Source of the DNA: Incurvaria masculella
Taxonomy: Eukaryota > Arthropoda > Insecta > Lepidoptera > Incurvariidae
Direction of reading: 5' to 3'
DNA: 64,000 nucleotides
NCBI GenBank assembly: GCA_946894095.1
Contig: OX335650.1
Coordinates: forward strand, 5,704,001 to 5,768,000
Shown: one piece after another, positions 10,117 to 22,309 of the stretch
Position numbering within the stretch: position 1 is the stretch's first letter
Layout: each line of letters starts with the position of its first letter
Program-made: the position numbers and the translations under genes
Notes under the pieces: generated by a model
Database searches by the model: none
What the model was told of the DNA's origin: nothing
The model's input: only the letters and a program-made list of their open reading frames with translations

Positions 10117-13100
10117 TTACGTTCTTTGAGATAAATAAAGATTCTATAAACATGTTATGACAGTTGTAGAAACGTAGCACGTAGGTAGCGGCTGCCTCCT
10201 CGACAACGGGCTGAACGATCAGCTCGAAACGTCGTCGGAGAATGTCTCCTCCCGCCGCGTGAAAAGCCGTAAGTATAAACCCCAAAGTATCAGTTGCAGA
10301 AATAGATTATTGTAAAAGTATTTTTTTTAGGAAAGCATAGACCAATTTTTTTATTTCATACGTTTACGCCCTCAGCATCAACGAAAACCGTGATTGTAAG
10401 AGTAATTATGTATTTATTTATGGAAGACTCGAAGTTAATGGTAAAGTACTTTTCGCCCACTCTCGAACATGCGAATTTATGAACAAAGAAAACAAACAAT
10501 CTCTCATAAACTTTTTCAATATAGCAACCTAAACATTTACCTGCTCGCGGGAATGTGTACTGGAAATTTACTCCAATATAACTTTTAATTTGTTAGAGAG
10601 TTAAGAAAACTTTAAACTCCCGAACTGTTATGAAGCGAGGAAACGAATAACATTTTGTGGCATTCTAATTATTTTTAATATGACTTAAATATTATCAGAA
10701 CCAAATAATTGCAAGCCTAGCAGAGACAGTTAGATTGCGAGTATAGTTGTGGGGAAGGTACGAAAGCTCTGAGTAGATTTGTGGAGAATGTTTGACATCT
10801 GCGAATAGACTGAAAAAATTCGCCAGGCCAATGATAATATCTTCGCCGACCTGAAGAGTTACCATGGTTTTACTTGCCGGGTGAACAGGCAAGTGAGTGG
10901 TCAAATCTGACGTTTGATTGCATTTCGTTCAATGCTAACCGTCAAATGATGTTATTTGGTCAAGTGACCTGTAATTTACCATTTAGTACGACGAAAATGT
11001 ATTTGCATAAATTAATTTGATCACTGTTCACCCGGCTAGTTTATTACGGGAAGGCGTATCAAGATCTCCACTTGCATTAAGCGGCTCATGGCTAAAGAAC
11101 GCTTTAATAAAATTGAATAATGCAGTTTAGGTATTTATCAAAATCGGCCCCATGACTCCTTTGAGTGTTTTCGCTATTCCTTATGGTTTCCCATTCGATC
11201 GGACTACCAGTCCAGAGTCATGAGATCCATGTCAGACTGAACGGGGTGATTGGGAAAAAATCAGCGGAAAATAAGATCGATAGTTCTGCATTGGTGTGTT
11301 CCAGTACATAATTTACAGGGATTTACATTAGACGAAGCTGAAATAATTTGGGTAAGAAATTGTTTGCTAAGGGACTATGTGGCCTACATACCATATGACT
11401 ACAAAGTACAACGTTTGGTATGAAGTTATAAAAAAAATCAATTTGAGTCGACACAAGTTCCAATTAATAATATTGAAGGCACGCTGTTCACCTGCATTTC
11501 AGATATATTTGTTTATATGTAGTAGTTGCTGTTCGGAAAAGCATTGTTGAGTTGCTCTTAAACAATGAATAATAATAGTAAAAACCCTGACAAGGCTGAA
11601 AATCACAAGCTAATAAAACATTAAGACATGGCCCACGAGGTTACTGTCATTATTCGTGTACGGACAACCACCATCATCGAGCCAATTATGCTTACGAACG
11701 GCCTTGTTCCAAGAAAAATGGCCGATATGTGGCTCCGGTTTCACATGCAGAAAGCTGTTCATTGCATTTCATTAGAGCAAGAATCGTTCGAAGATTTCTA
11801 ACCCTTGCTAAAGCTTGCAGGACCTGCCCGAAACGTTTTGCTCAGTTCGAAATAAAATTTAGTGTAATCTTCTTTTTAAATTGAGACCTAAAACTATGGT
11901 ATAATACCGTCAATAAAAATAGTAACCTTCCTAATAATAGCACCTATTACTATTTCTATTACCAGCCGAAAGCTTTTCACGAGAATCATTTTGCTAGAGT
12001 TTTAACATTTTTCTTAATTATAAAATATATTACCATCCCTACGTCTGTAAGTTTAAATTTTTATAAAAAATCTTTATAAAATTGTAAAATTTTGGCTAAA
12101 AACATTGGAAAAAAGTTGTAATTTCTTGCCTTCATTTAAAATATATTTTTTTTCTATAAAATACGGATATTAACAAAAGATTAAAAATATACGAGCATAG
12201 AATGAAGTTTTGTCAAGTGATTTAAAAAATGATTTAATTCTGGCCTCTTTTAGGGGTTGGGAACCGTTATGGCCTGGAAAACGATTTCGCTAACTTAATG
12301 GCTGTCACCGTGCACAATTGCACCTTGGCCAACGGACAAAGAATGCATTTCTTAAAATTTTCAAATCTTCCATTTCCGCTGCCTTCGCGACAGCCTTAAA
12401 ACGAAATCTTGTTCATTACCTCATGGGATTTTTTTATAAGTCGGGTTATCGTTATTTACTTGTAGTTTTTGAAATCAAAATTTGGTTGGATGCATGGGAA
12501 ATTCGCGATCTAGTAAGATGAAAATTTTAAATTCAATATTTATTTCTAAATCTAATCGTCGACGAAGTGATTACAGTTTCTCAATCAAATAGGGAAGAAA
12601 GAAGGGCTTCTGTCCATTTTGCATAAACATGCACCTCCTCGAGAAATAAATTTCCAATCTCAAAATTGGGTTACTCAAACTCAGTTACGTCCGTCCGAAA
12701 TTATGCAGGGGTCGACTGGGGAAGGGTTCGTAAAAATGAATTTGAGCAGCTGTATAATTCCTGAATGAGCTTTGAATGAATTTCGTAAGTTGAGTAATAG
12801 GTGGTCGTAGTATTTAAAGTCTGCGTAATTACATGAGCGCAAAATGATAAATATAAAAACATACAATTGTGTGTTTGTTTAAATTTTCTTTGTTGTTCGA
12901 CATATTATTTTACATTTACCGATGACCTATTTTTTTTTACTAGTTGACATCAGACTGGACGAAGCATCAGAGGTGTCCACCAGGTCGCGTCGCGAATCCT
13001 GAATATATCCACAGTGTGGTGGACGAAATGTCGAGCTTAATAAGTAAGCTGAACAATGTTTATCCGTAAATTTAAAATAATACAATTGTTTACAAAAGTT

Positions 13101-13690
13101 ATACGAACATTGACATTTAACACAAAATACAAAGTCGGAATCTTTACCATTGTTTTTTTTTGTCCATGATGTATAATTTAAAGGACATCAAAATAAAAAA
13201 TGTGATGGTATATAATTACGAAAATTATTCGACCCTAAATGTTGTAATTTTGATTTTTATTAAACTTTTCGAAGGCAAATCTCAGGAAATATTACAAAGT
13301 AAGATAACAGATGAACACCGCTCATTAAAAGAGAAAGTTTATTCTGAAAGTGTTGTTAACAACTAAATTTTCCAAAGTCGCCGGGAACGGCGTAAAATTG
13401 CAAAGGGCAAACTGGATTTGTGTAGAAAGTTTCAATCTGATTACGAAGCAAATTTAATACTTAAGATTGATTCGTGCAGCTGTGTCGAGGCGGGGTGCGA
13501 GGTGGATGAGCGGCACAATATACAGGAGTCACGGTTTACGGAGGTATGGCCAGGAATTTCTAGGCATATTTCGAGCAAAAAGGTACATAACTCTTTGTTG
13601 TACGATTTAAAAAAAAACACTTTTTTTTCCGTTTTTACCATACATTTTTGTAAATACCTACAAATAAAATGTATCGGGAGGACGATTTTT
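10117..13690. other. Long AT-rich interval without a recognised gene
   Basis: I find no ORF with recognisable domains. A segment at about 11128-11190 (tttatcaaaatcggccccat) resembles 53697-53780, so at least one diverged repeat is present. A short motif-rich patch at 12950-13030 is unique in the window. Otherwise it looks like unique intergenic DNA. Confidence 0.4.
11128..11190 (+). repeat. Diverged repeat shared with 53697-53780
   Basis: Both places share atgcagtttaggtatttatc / atgcatttttagtttttatc, then aaaatc-gccccatg, tttcg and a ccta(t)agttt-like stretch. About 60-80 bp of similarity, family unknown. Confidence 0.4.
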
Positions 13691-14565
13691 TTAGGGTTCC
13701 GTACCCAAAGGGTAACAAACGGAGCCCTATTACTAAGCCTCCGCTGTCCGTCCGTCCGTTGGTCGGTCACAGGGCTGTATCTCATGAACCATAACAGGTA
13801 GACAGCTGAATTTTTCACAGAGCGTGTATTTTTGTTGGCGTTTTAACGACAAATAGTAAAAACAAAAATTTTAAGAAATTAAAATATTAAAAAAAAATAC
13901 AGTTTTTTTGCACATGTTTTACAGTGTTATACATATAATCGTTATCGTTAATAAATTACTACTAATTACAGTTTACGTTGAAATAGTGAATATATTATAT
14001 ATATAGTGTGCAAAAATGGCCATGGCTCAGCATGCCAGGGAGGTGCGTAAATTGCCCTGGTTTGGGCTGTTTTTCAGCCGCTGCCGTGTGAGTGTGGTGA
14101 GGTTTGTGGGCGAATTAGGGTGTATGTATACTGCTTGTGTATTAATGAAAGGTGTGATTGTGTGTGTATTTTAAGTCTGCAATCTGTATGAGTCTGTGGT
14201 TTATGTTTATTTGTATCCGGGTAATATGTGTGTGAATATATTCCGATAGGTGTTGTGTGCCTTCGGTGTTTAGTGCATATATAGTACATTAGGTTAAGGA
14301 GTGGTTCAAGTAGAAAAGCGCAGTGTTTTGTTTGGATATGAATGCTTTTTTATTTTATTATTATTTTGTTCCTCTTTGCTGTTTCAGTGTTCTTGCTGTT
14401 CAGTTCAGTGCAGACCACCCAGTGCGGATATCATTCCAACATTTCGATGCTGCATATCCACTGGGGGCCCACTATACAAAAAACGTGAGTTCTGTGTGTT
14501 ACATCTTGTACGATGGTACCGAACCCTTCGTGTGCGAGTCCGACTCGCACTTGGTCAGTTTTTTA
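13691..14565 (-). repeat. TCCG-repeat element, copy d, split by about 560 bp
   Basis: The first part, 13691 to about 13905, runs from ttagggttccgtacccaaag to the A-rich middle. The second part, 14463-14565, continues with ggcccactatacaaaaaacg, cttgtacgatggtacc and cgactcgcacttgg. In intact copies these parts are adjacent. The intervening 13906-14462 is a separate insertion with no ORF I recognise; it contains a TG-rich low-complexity stretch at 14085-14250. Confidence 0.7.
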
Positions 14566-14697
14566 AGTCGTATATCCTATGTAAGTAAAGCTTCAGTTGA
14601 CATGAATTTCATAATATTTGGCCAACTCATCGATATTCAGAAGGAATTAGGTATGATCCCAGGACCTCCCCATTAAGAGCATGGCTGCATTCAACTA

Positions 14698-14920
14698 GAT
14701 AGAAAACACGGTAAATTGCTTACTGCCGCTTTGACCATCATTTCTTCCAATGCGATGGTACCAACCCGGGTGTGCTTAACCCTAACACCTAGTAGAGGAA
14801 AGGGACCGACAGTTTTGCGTGAATACCGAACCAAAACGAGTAAATCGTTTAGTCGCCTTTTACAAAACGCACGGGAAGAAATCTGGTGGGTTTTATACAT
14901 GCTAGAAATATAATACGAAA
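14698..14920 (-). repeat. SINE-A body joined to a different upstream module
   Basis: Reads tgccgctttgaccatcattt, aatgcgatggtaccaaccc, cctagtagaggaaagggacc, and then, instead of the 5S-like head, tcgtttagtcgccttttac and acgggaagaaatctggtggg. The latter module also lies, inverted, in the 653-bp tandem unit (7380-7475). SINE-A bodies are therefore joined to at least two alternative heads. Confidence 0.6.
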
Positions 14921-15367
14921 AACATTAGGTCCCTTGCCCAATGCTCCTCAGAGCTGAATAAGGCCCCACAGTCTACTTTCTACTATATGTAGCCCAACAC
15001 GCCATAGGCAGGGAATGCATCAATTCACTAACAACGTTGCTCTCATTAGAACCAAAACATCCTTTAAATTATCCTTGCCAAGGTATTTCCCCCAAAGTAC
15101 AACCTGGGGTCCTTCAAATAAGGTATGAAGTGGCACTTGGCAGGCCGCCATGGTTTTAGCAGCCTCTGTTTGAAGTCCACAGCGTCTTCGGGCACCTCAT
15201 TGGGGGTCTGGCGTACGTGAGAACATACAAATACAAAGTCACAAATGAATGTTAAAATTGCTTTATTTCTTCAGTCGCACAGATATTAAAACGTGTAATT
15301 TTCCAACCTTACCTTTTAAGTGAATATCACATTTATTAACATTAATATATACTATTGCCGTAACATT
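14921..15367. other. Sequence 3' of the receptor gene, nothing recognised
   Basis: Includes a diverged segment around 15105-15200 (ctggggtccttcaaataagg) that may be an old repeat. On the minus strand this is the 3' flank of the gustatory receptor. A hexamer aataaa is present in inverse at 15261-15266 (tttatt), about 100 bp past the stop, a possible polyadenylation signal. Confidence 0.3.
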
Positions 15368-15522
15368 TCACTGAAACTGCAGGTACATCACGAGGCAGCT
15401 TGCAAGAAGGGATAGAAGAGTTGGTATGAGTGACGCGCGCACATCGCAAAGTCCGTAGAGAGATAGCTTGGGAGGATCAGCCAGGAAGGCTCTCACCAAC
15501 CGCCGAGCGTGACGCTTCCGCT
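15368..15522 (-). CDS. Gustatory receptor exon 4 (C-terminus)
   Basis: 155 bp after the acceptor ttgttgacag. The encoded tail ERKRHARRLVRAFLADPP, then LSLYGLCDVRASLIPTLLSL and SCLVMYLQFQ, ends in TGA. The pattern (basic loop, short LYG-type turn, last helix ending in QF) is the conserved Gr C-terminal layout. Confidence 0.82.
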
Positions 15523-18500
15523 CTGTCAACAAAATATAGAGTGACGAGATGAACATGCATATCTCACTAACTTTAGTCAGCCTCGGTAGTTTGATGATCA
15601 AGGCGAAGCAACTCATGGCGCGGTTTGGATGGGTGAACCTTTCTCGACCCTTGAATTTGGCTGTTTTGAGTTTTTAACTCGCCTTGAATTATAGATTATA
15701 TTTCTAAATGACTGGGTTAGAGAGCAGTGTCAATTGAATAATGATGTTGTAAATAGAATTAAGAAGGGGAGTGTTAAGATGGTTTGGACATTAGGAACGA
15801 ATGGGTGACGAAATAATGACAAAACAAATTTACAGAGCAGAAGTGAATGGAAGTGTCGTGCCCGGGCGGCCTAGGAGAACGTACTGCTACCAAATCAATG
15901 TAATATTATATGTAAAATTTCGTTTTTCTTTTGTGTTTATTTACGTTATTTGGTTTTGTTTTGGATTATTCTTTGGTTTTGTGGTGGTCTTTGGTGTTCT
16001 TGTTTATTACATTCTTGAACATTATTTAGTGTATTTTAGGGTTCCGTACCCAAAGGGTGCCAACGGAACCCTATTACCAAGCCTCCGCTGTCCGTCCGCT
16101 GTCCGTCCGTCTGTCCGTCCGTCTGTCCGTCCGTCTGTCACAGGGCTGTATCTCATGAACCGTAATAGGTAGGCAGTTGAAATTTTCACAAAGTGTGTAT
16201 TTATTTTGCTGCTATAACTACAAATGGGTAGAATTTTAAAATAATAAAAAATTAAGGGGGGGCCCCATACAAAACCCATTTTTTGTGTTAAATCTTGTAT
16301 GATGGTACGGAACCCTTCGTGTGCGATTTCGACATTTATCTCGTTGTCCTTTGTGGTTAATTGATATTCTTTATTGTCCTTTGGTATCCATTGGTATCCT
16401 CGTGTTTTTTTATAGTATTATTTTGTGTATTTAATGTATTTGGTTTTTTGTTATTCAAGACGGGTGTCAGCTCTGAAAAAATATTAATTTAGGGATAATT
16501 TTAATTTCTTACGCTACCTAATAGAGCTGGTACCTTAATGGTACCAGCATTTTTTCCATGTACTACTCAATAACGGCTTTCACGGAACTACTTGTAGGTT
16601 TAATATCATTGCATTGATACTAGCTATACTCTGAACACTGTAATACATAGATCCACGATACACGTCATATACCTATGCTTACTGGAATGAGTGTGAAGGA
16701 ATGATTACTTCTATTTTCTTACCTGGATGCGTAGGGCCAGAGATCGTGGAGATCCTTACGAGCGTACCGACCAGACGGTCCCGTTGACTGGCGAGATCTT
16801 CGTACACAGCGCACACCAAAAATAGCGATGCCATGTACTTTGCATTGCTCACTACCAAAAGTATAAGTACTGATAACTGTAAAGCATAAAACAATTGAAC
16901 ATGCATTATTATGTATTTCATATTCACCATTTATGAAATAAACCTACTAATGAAAATCTCTAGAAGAGTAATTGTGTAGTATAAACTGCTGCTACAACTT
17001 AAAACTAATTATTGAAACTGAGAAATGCCTATTTATAATTGTATGGCCTAGTCTTTCTCTTTCCGAGTTCGATAAGTGCATTTCGTCACGAATGCGAGCT
17101 GCTCTATGGTTCGGAATCCATGTAAAATTGTAGGTCCCCTTCCTCTACTAGGCGGTAGGGTTTAAACCTGCTCGGGTCGGTACCATCGCATTGAATGAAA
17201 AGATGGTCGAAGCGGCAATGAAAAATTGTCCGTGTTTTCCATCCAGTTCAATGTAGCCGTGCTCTTAAAGGGAAGGTCCTGGCATGGCACCTAATTCCTT
17301 CGGGAATGTGGTGTATTGGGCTAATATCATAACGGTAGTTGTGTGGTATTAGCCATCCATGTTAGGTCGCATAAAAAAAGCACAATACCCGGCGCGAGCC
17401 GATTCTTTCCCTTTCCAAGCGCCAACGGCTGCGCAGGGACAACACTGTATCGGATTTGGTTACTACGCACCGCTGGCGCTTCGAAGGCGAAAGGCGCCGG
17501 AAGCTGTAGAAAAAATAGATTTCTGTAAACGGAATCTTTAATACAAGTTAACAACAAAGCGTATTCGAATGATGGGCATTTCCTCATTAATGTTTTTCAA
17601 TATATGGTCAATTGTACGGGTCTCTTGAAAATTGCAATGCTATTATGTTCATACATAAGGATAAACTTACACTCTCATTTGATTTGATGTAGTTGAAGAA
17701 TACAAATGGTAAAAACATTCCAGCGTTCATTATCAGCAAAAGTTTCAGGAGCATCTAGAAAAAACTTTCGTTAAGAAAGGCGCAAGTTTCTGTAAATGAT
17801 TACAGTATTAAAAAAAAAAACTTTTAACAAAAAAGTAACCGACTTCAAAGAAAAAGCACTAAAAAGAAAAAAAAATGCCATTTTTGTAGTTACGATTGTT
17901 GTTATTTTTTGAGTCGGGGTCAGCCGGGCACGCGCTGCGCCAGTCAAGAGAACTTTGGCTACCTTGGCTGAAACCAACTCAAAAAGTAACAATAATCGTA
18001 ACTACAAAAATGGCAACTATTTTTTTTTTCTTTTTAGTGCTTTTTCTTTGAAGTCGGTTACTTTTTTGTTAAAAGTATTTTTTTAGTTTATTTTTATTGA
18101 ATCTGAAGTACACTAATTAATTTGTATACGTCCTTTCCAATAAAAAAAGAATCATCGAAATCGGTTGAGTTATTCGTCCATTTTTCGCAAATTTATGATT
18201 TTCTCATGGATATCATTGTCAGAACTAAACCAAATTAAAATGGGACCACATGGGAAGCACCAGATTTCAAATAAAAAAGTCATCATAATCGGTTCACCCA
18301 GGCGAAAGTTACGAAGTAACAAACATAAAAAAGCAAAAAAAAAACCTACAGACGAATTTAGAACCTCTTTTTTTAAGTGGCTTAAAAATTGAAATAAGGT
18401 GATGGTTATTGTTTTAAATACATTGATTTAAATTGGCCGCTATAAAGCAATTTGTTCAATGCAGTCCAATCATACGAACTTCCAGATTATTTGCAACGGT

Positions 18501-21341
18501 ACACTTGAACACTTCCAGATTTTTTGCAACGGTATATCTATTCAAGAACACTTCCAGATTTAAATGGAATGGGGTTTTTATTGTTAGTGTATATGGATGG
18601 ATAATACCACACCTACTGTCGTGACCAGAAAACAATGGAATCTAGGTGCCACTCTTGGAATTTCCTTACCTACATCGCACGGTTATGTAGAACTATATGG
18701 AAGACGCGGATATTTTTTATTTGGTTATGGTTTAGTTCTTGGCTAATCTCTATTTGGTTAATGTCACTGTATTCGAATTCACTTGACAGGGAGAGTTTAC
18801 GACATTGTGACTGAAAATAGCCAGAAGGTTAGCGTCACCTTCGCTAGGGATTGAATTAAACGCACGATCTTAAGCCACTGAACGACCGACCTCGAGTTCA
18901 AGATCTTGTTTCACTGGTCTGTCTTTCAACGAGAACTTTGATGTTACGACTCAAGATTTTATGGATATCCCATACAAAATTGATGAGGTTGTTTCCCCTG
19001 TTATACATATATTATTTGCAATACGCTAAGGTCAAATATATAGTTGAAAAACGAATTGATTGTTTAATCGATTATAAGTGTATAACATCTTGCTTGCTGG
19101 AAAATAACAGTTGATTATTCAACTGCGGAGGCTTGTTCCTATGTCAACTGGAGCTACAAGGTGATGCTGGAAGGACGGTATCGTGAAGCATTTAAGCCTA
19201 TACTAGAACACAAGTATTTGCATGACAGCGAATTGCATTAGTAATATGGGATTTGGGCTAGTATCATGACTGTAGGAGTATGTATTATACGCCATCAATG
19301 GCCAGTTTATTCAGAACTTATTCGCAGCAAAAGAGTTCAATCGACGTGAATTTTGAGCAATAATTTACTTTCGTAAATAGTCCGATATATCATTGTCAGA
19401 GCCCCAAAAATATTTCGAACTATTAGCTACTACATACTTTTGGAACGGGTTTTTATTTGGTTTGCTGAGTTGGTAAGAGTGCTTGAAAGCTAAGAAGATA
19501 AGGAAAAAACAAGTCGGCCACCAACAGCGGTTGCTACAGGCGAAATAATTATTCTTGGTGAAAACCGACGAATTATATGAGTATGTAGAGTTCGAGTTCC
19601 TGAAATCTCCATCAGAGTATTATTCCAAGGGTAAATATATTGCGTCACGGCTTAGCTTACGTATCAACAAATCAAGTCACTCGCCTATCAATCTCCTAAA
19701 TCTTTTACAACAGCTTTAAAAGAAAAAACAAAATTTGTAAAGTTTACTAAAGCATTGACTAGTTTTATTAAAGATGATTTCTAATGTGTATTGTACGTTG
19801 TTTTTAATCATAAAATTTTTGACCTGGCATTGAATTTATTACCTATACTTAAAAGTGACATCTATTTATTAAATAATTAAGTGATTTTTTTTGTAATAAT
19901 TAATCTGTATTCATAATGTGTATTCTACATTTTTATTGTATTGTGTTTTTTATTGTATGACATAATTTTATTGTAATATTTTAAATTGTAATCGATTATT
20001 TCATAATTTAAACAATATTTTTAATTATGTGTGATGTAATTTCAATATAAAAGTATTTTGTTGTGAAATAAATAATCTTGAATTCTTGCGCAAGAACTGG
20101 GAATATGATCAGCAGCAATTCAAAACATCATTCTTGATCACCTCTATCTCCGATCGAAAATATTTATACAAGAATACCAATTATATTTTTAGTAGTTATT
20201 CATTGATTTTAACTTGGAATTCTTCAAGTGTACATGTAACCGGTTGATTACCATTGAGGTCTCTATGGGAGCCTGTCGGATTTGGCACTAAGCATTACCA
20301 AAACTTTATGACTGTTCATAGTTTTCTGCTAAGGTGTGTTATTCAAAATATTAATACACATGAACAAACCTTAAATCTGGTTTCACGGTTAATTTCTTTC
20401 AGGACGCTTTGGAGGAACTCGTGGAAGTCAAGGACATTGTTTAGCGTGACGTCACAATGCAGCTGCGATGACTGGCGGCGGCGGTAGGTGTGGAGGGCGC
20501 ATTGCGGCTGTCCGTCGTCTCCTCCCGCAGTCTCGTTGGCTAGATACGTTCTCTCCAGGGTACCTCTTACCATACGTACGCGCTGCGTTAACATCCCGAC
20601 CAGCTTGTGACATTTATGTAGCCCTATTTCTATTGCAAGATGCACAAAGTAATTTAGTATCGCATTTTTTAAATTAAAATAACCAGTTATGTATGTAATA
20701 ATAACAATCACGTTCGTCGAGAAAAAGAAAATTGTAGTCATTGGGTCGTGGTAATTATATAACGTTTGGTCTGTAAGGTAATTTGAGAAGAATATGCGGT
20801 CAATACGAGCATAATTTGTAAACATACCAACAGCATTATTATTAGGAAAAACATTATCGAAGAATACATCCATCGCAAAAACACCTCTAAAAAAACAGTT
20901 TCCGATGATAAGCGCGTGGCTAGATGTCGAATGAAGTTTATGCTCATCCCAAATCAAGTAAATAACGAAAATACAGAGCAGAACAACGACGCAACTATAG
21001 AGCCTGGCTCGCGTCGACTTGGGCACGGCGGCGCATCCGCGCACGGACAATCTCTGTACACCGAGTGCTGTCTGTGCCCAAATGTAGAGCCGGACTGCGC
21101 GCAGTATCGGCGCCTGCGCCTGCGCGGGGGGGTCGCCGCCATCTTCGGAGTCGCGCGGCTGCGGGGCGGCTCCCGGCGGAGGAGGCACGACACGCAGCTG
21201 GCCCAGGCCGCCGCGGTCCCGCCGGAGTGGGTGGTGCGTCGGCAGTAACTCGTTGACGTAGAGCGTCCCCTGTCTACGGCTCGGACGCGAACTCCCTCGG
21301 CGTAGTTCAGCCACTTCCTCCTCGACCGAGAACACGTTCAT
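15368..21341 (-). CDS. Insect gustatory receptor (7tm_7 family), four exons
   Basis: Seven-transmembrane taste receptor of the insect Gr family; these are ligand-gated cation channels in the membrane of gustatory neurons, and the ligand cannot be inferred. Exons on the minus strand: 21341-20370, 17754-17671, 16876-16723 and 15522-15368. Donors are aag|gtttgt, agt|gtaagt and cag|gtaaga; acceptors are tttctag, tttacag and ttgacag. Intron phases are 0, 0 and 1, and the joined frame is open for 454 residues. The C-terminus SLLASCLVMYLQF corresponds to the family's TYhhhhhQF signature, with the Thr-Tyr pair replaced by Ser-Cys. Length is slightly above the usual 370-450 because of an arginine/proline-rich N-terminus. 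No homologue was searched. The gene looks intact. Confidence 0.82.
15523..16722 (-). other. Gustatory receptor intron 3
   Basis: 1.2 kb between donor gtaaga and acceptor ttgacag. It holds TCCG-repeat copy e (16036-16330). The rest is AT-rich with no further feature. Confidence 0.7.
16036..16330 (-). repeat. TCCG-repeat element, copy e (in receptor intron 3)
   Basis: Nearly full length, from ttagggttccgtacccaaag with an expanded (tccg/tctg) tract at 16088-16138, through gctgtatctcatgaaccg, to ggtacggaacccttcgtgtg. The last 30 bp (cgactcgcacttggccgg) are degraded. It is antisense to neither exon and lies wholly in the intron. Confidence 0.85.
16723..16876 (-). CDS. Gustatory receptor exon 3
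   Basis: 154 bp. The acceptor tgctttacag is followed by LSVLILLVVSNAKYMASLFLV, a further membrane segment, then a charged loop EDLASQRDRLVGTLVRI. The donor ccag|gtaaga leaves one base (phase 1), completed by AG of exon 4 to give Glu. Confidence 0.8.
16877..17670 (-). other. Gustatory receptor intron 2
   Basis: 794 bp. It contains a SINE-A copy (17098-17385) followed by a GC-rich patch to about 17540 with no recognised function. Confidence 0.7.
17098..17385 (+). repeat. SINE-A copy with A-tail (in receptor intron 2)
   Basis: One of the longer copies: ggttcggaatccatg, ttgtaggtccccttcc, ggtaccatcgcattgaatga, ccatccagttcaatgtagc, tggcatggcacctaattcc, ggtattagccatccatgtt, then cataaaaaaag. The upstream flank cgttataagtgcatttcg-like words also precede the copy at 26140. 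Confidence 0.75.
17671..17754 (-). CDS. Gustatory receptor exon 2 (28 codons)
   Basis: Short exon between the acceptor tttttctag and the donor agt|gtaagt, both phase 0. It encodes one hydrophobic segment, LLLIMNAGMFLPFVFFNYI, fitting a single transmembrane helix late in the receptor. It is too short for routine ORF calling. The splice sites and the matching phase on both sides support it. Confidence 0.75.
17755..20369 (-). other. Gustatory receptor intron 1
   Basis: 2.6 kb. It contains the palindromic MITE (about 17800-18390), short SINE-A scraps near 18600-18680 and 19235-19300, and an old tRNA-like scrap near 18845-18905. From 19700 to 20200 it is unique AT-rich DNA. Confidence 0.65.
17800..18392. 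mobile_element. aaccgacttc MITE with an internal palindrome (copy 1)
   Basis: Two arms of about 100 bp (gtaaccgacttcaaagaaaa at about 17837, and its inverse ending ctttgaagtcggttac at about 18062) enclose a GC-rich core with ccgggcacgcgctgcgcc. The unit continues through tacgtcctttccaataaaa, ggatatcattgtcagaac and atcggttcacccaggc to acagacgaatttagaacctc. The second copy at 49577-50149 shows the same order. Confidence 0.7.
20370..21341 (-). CDS. Gustatory receptor exon 1
   Basis: 324 codons from the ATG at 21341 to the donor aag|gtttgt (phase 0). The first 75 residues are charged and rich in Arg, Pro, Gly and Gln, encoded by GC-rich DNA, unlike the AT-rich surroundings. Membrane segments are visible at about residues 112-130 (YSCVVVLLCIFVIYLIW) and 200-225 (TTIFFFSTNVIVIITYITGYF), with further hydrophobic stretches around 140-160. 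The region after about residue 235 (IEIGLHKCHKLVGMLTQRV) and the DVTLNNVLDFHEFLQSVLKEINRE stretch have the look of the Gr intracellular loop. Start choice: first in-frame ATG; a start further in cannot be excluded. Confidence 0.8.
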
Positions 21342-22309
21342 AGCGCCGCCGGCCGGGAACTCAAATGTAGGGTTTCAAATTGTAATTGAATTTATTCATA
21401 AAATGTTTATTGACGTTTCACTTACTTACTCAACAAAATTAGTTTTGAAGGGTTAAGATTTGTATCTGTTTATCTGATATTGGAGTCAGATACTTTGTTA
21501 CGACAGTTCTTACAATGTTATTCATATTACTTTGTACATACTCGTATCAAAATAGGTTTCTAGTACAATCATACAATAAGTATATATTGCACTTTCCCCG
21601 TAGATAATGACCTCACAATGACGGTGACTCGGACACGCTTGATAATCGAAACTAAAAAAAAAAAACATACAGACGAATTGATAACCTCCTCCTTCTTTTG
21701 AAGTCGGTTAAAAATCGAATTAAGCTATATTTTCAGTGCCTAAATACAAGTAAAGGCTACACTAATTGTGTGACTAACTAATCATATTATTATTCTCAAG
21801 TGGCCCTGTCCTGGGCCTGCTTTTGACTATGGACGGATTACTTACTTCGCTATCTAATGGCTGCCAGGAGCCAGCGAGTAAGAAAAGACGGGAGTGGCAA
21901 CAGATATTTGTTTTTATGCGGGATCGCCACTTTGACCAGTTATTTTTATGAGGTTTACATACAATAACGGCAGCGCCGGCCAGTCAGTTCGTTTACAAAT
22001 GTTCTCACTACTGATGCTCTCGAGTTCCAACAACACGTAAGAACTTCACTGGACGCTCTTTAGACCCGAAGGTTCATCTGTGCGTGACAACCTGCTTTCG
22101 TGTTCTAGCATTTAACACTTTTAGCATTTTAGACATTTTAATACATACCAATCAATTCCCCATACATCAACACAATGAAAACGATTCACCCGTAATACGA
22201 AACTACAATTACATTACAAAATTACAATTAATTTGTCAACAATTATTTGATTGCCATTTTTTTTATATTGACAAATCTTTGTTCAAGCCTGGGTTGGGTC
22301 AAAAATTAT
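21342..22309. other. Upstream flank of the receptor gene
   Basis: Holds the receptor's presumed promoter (minus strand, above 21341). No TATA box stands out. A scrap of the aaccgacttc MITE lies at about 21655-21715 (acagacgaattgataacctc, gaagtcggttaaaa). The remainder is unassigned. Confidence 0.4.

Noticed and set aside
17771..17992. 73-codon minus-strand ORF just before receptor exon 2
   Set aside because: It lies in the palindromic aaccgacttc MITE and has a counterpart in the other copy at 49558-49764; it is transposon sequence, not an exon.
20916..21248. Plus-strand ORFs of 63-110 codons opposite receptor exon 1
   Set aside because: They are antisense shadows of the GC-rich N-terminal coding part of the gustatory receptor.
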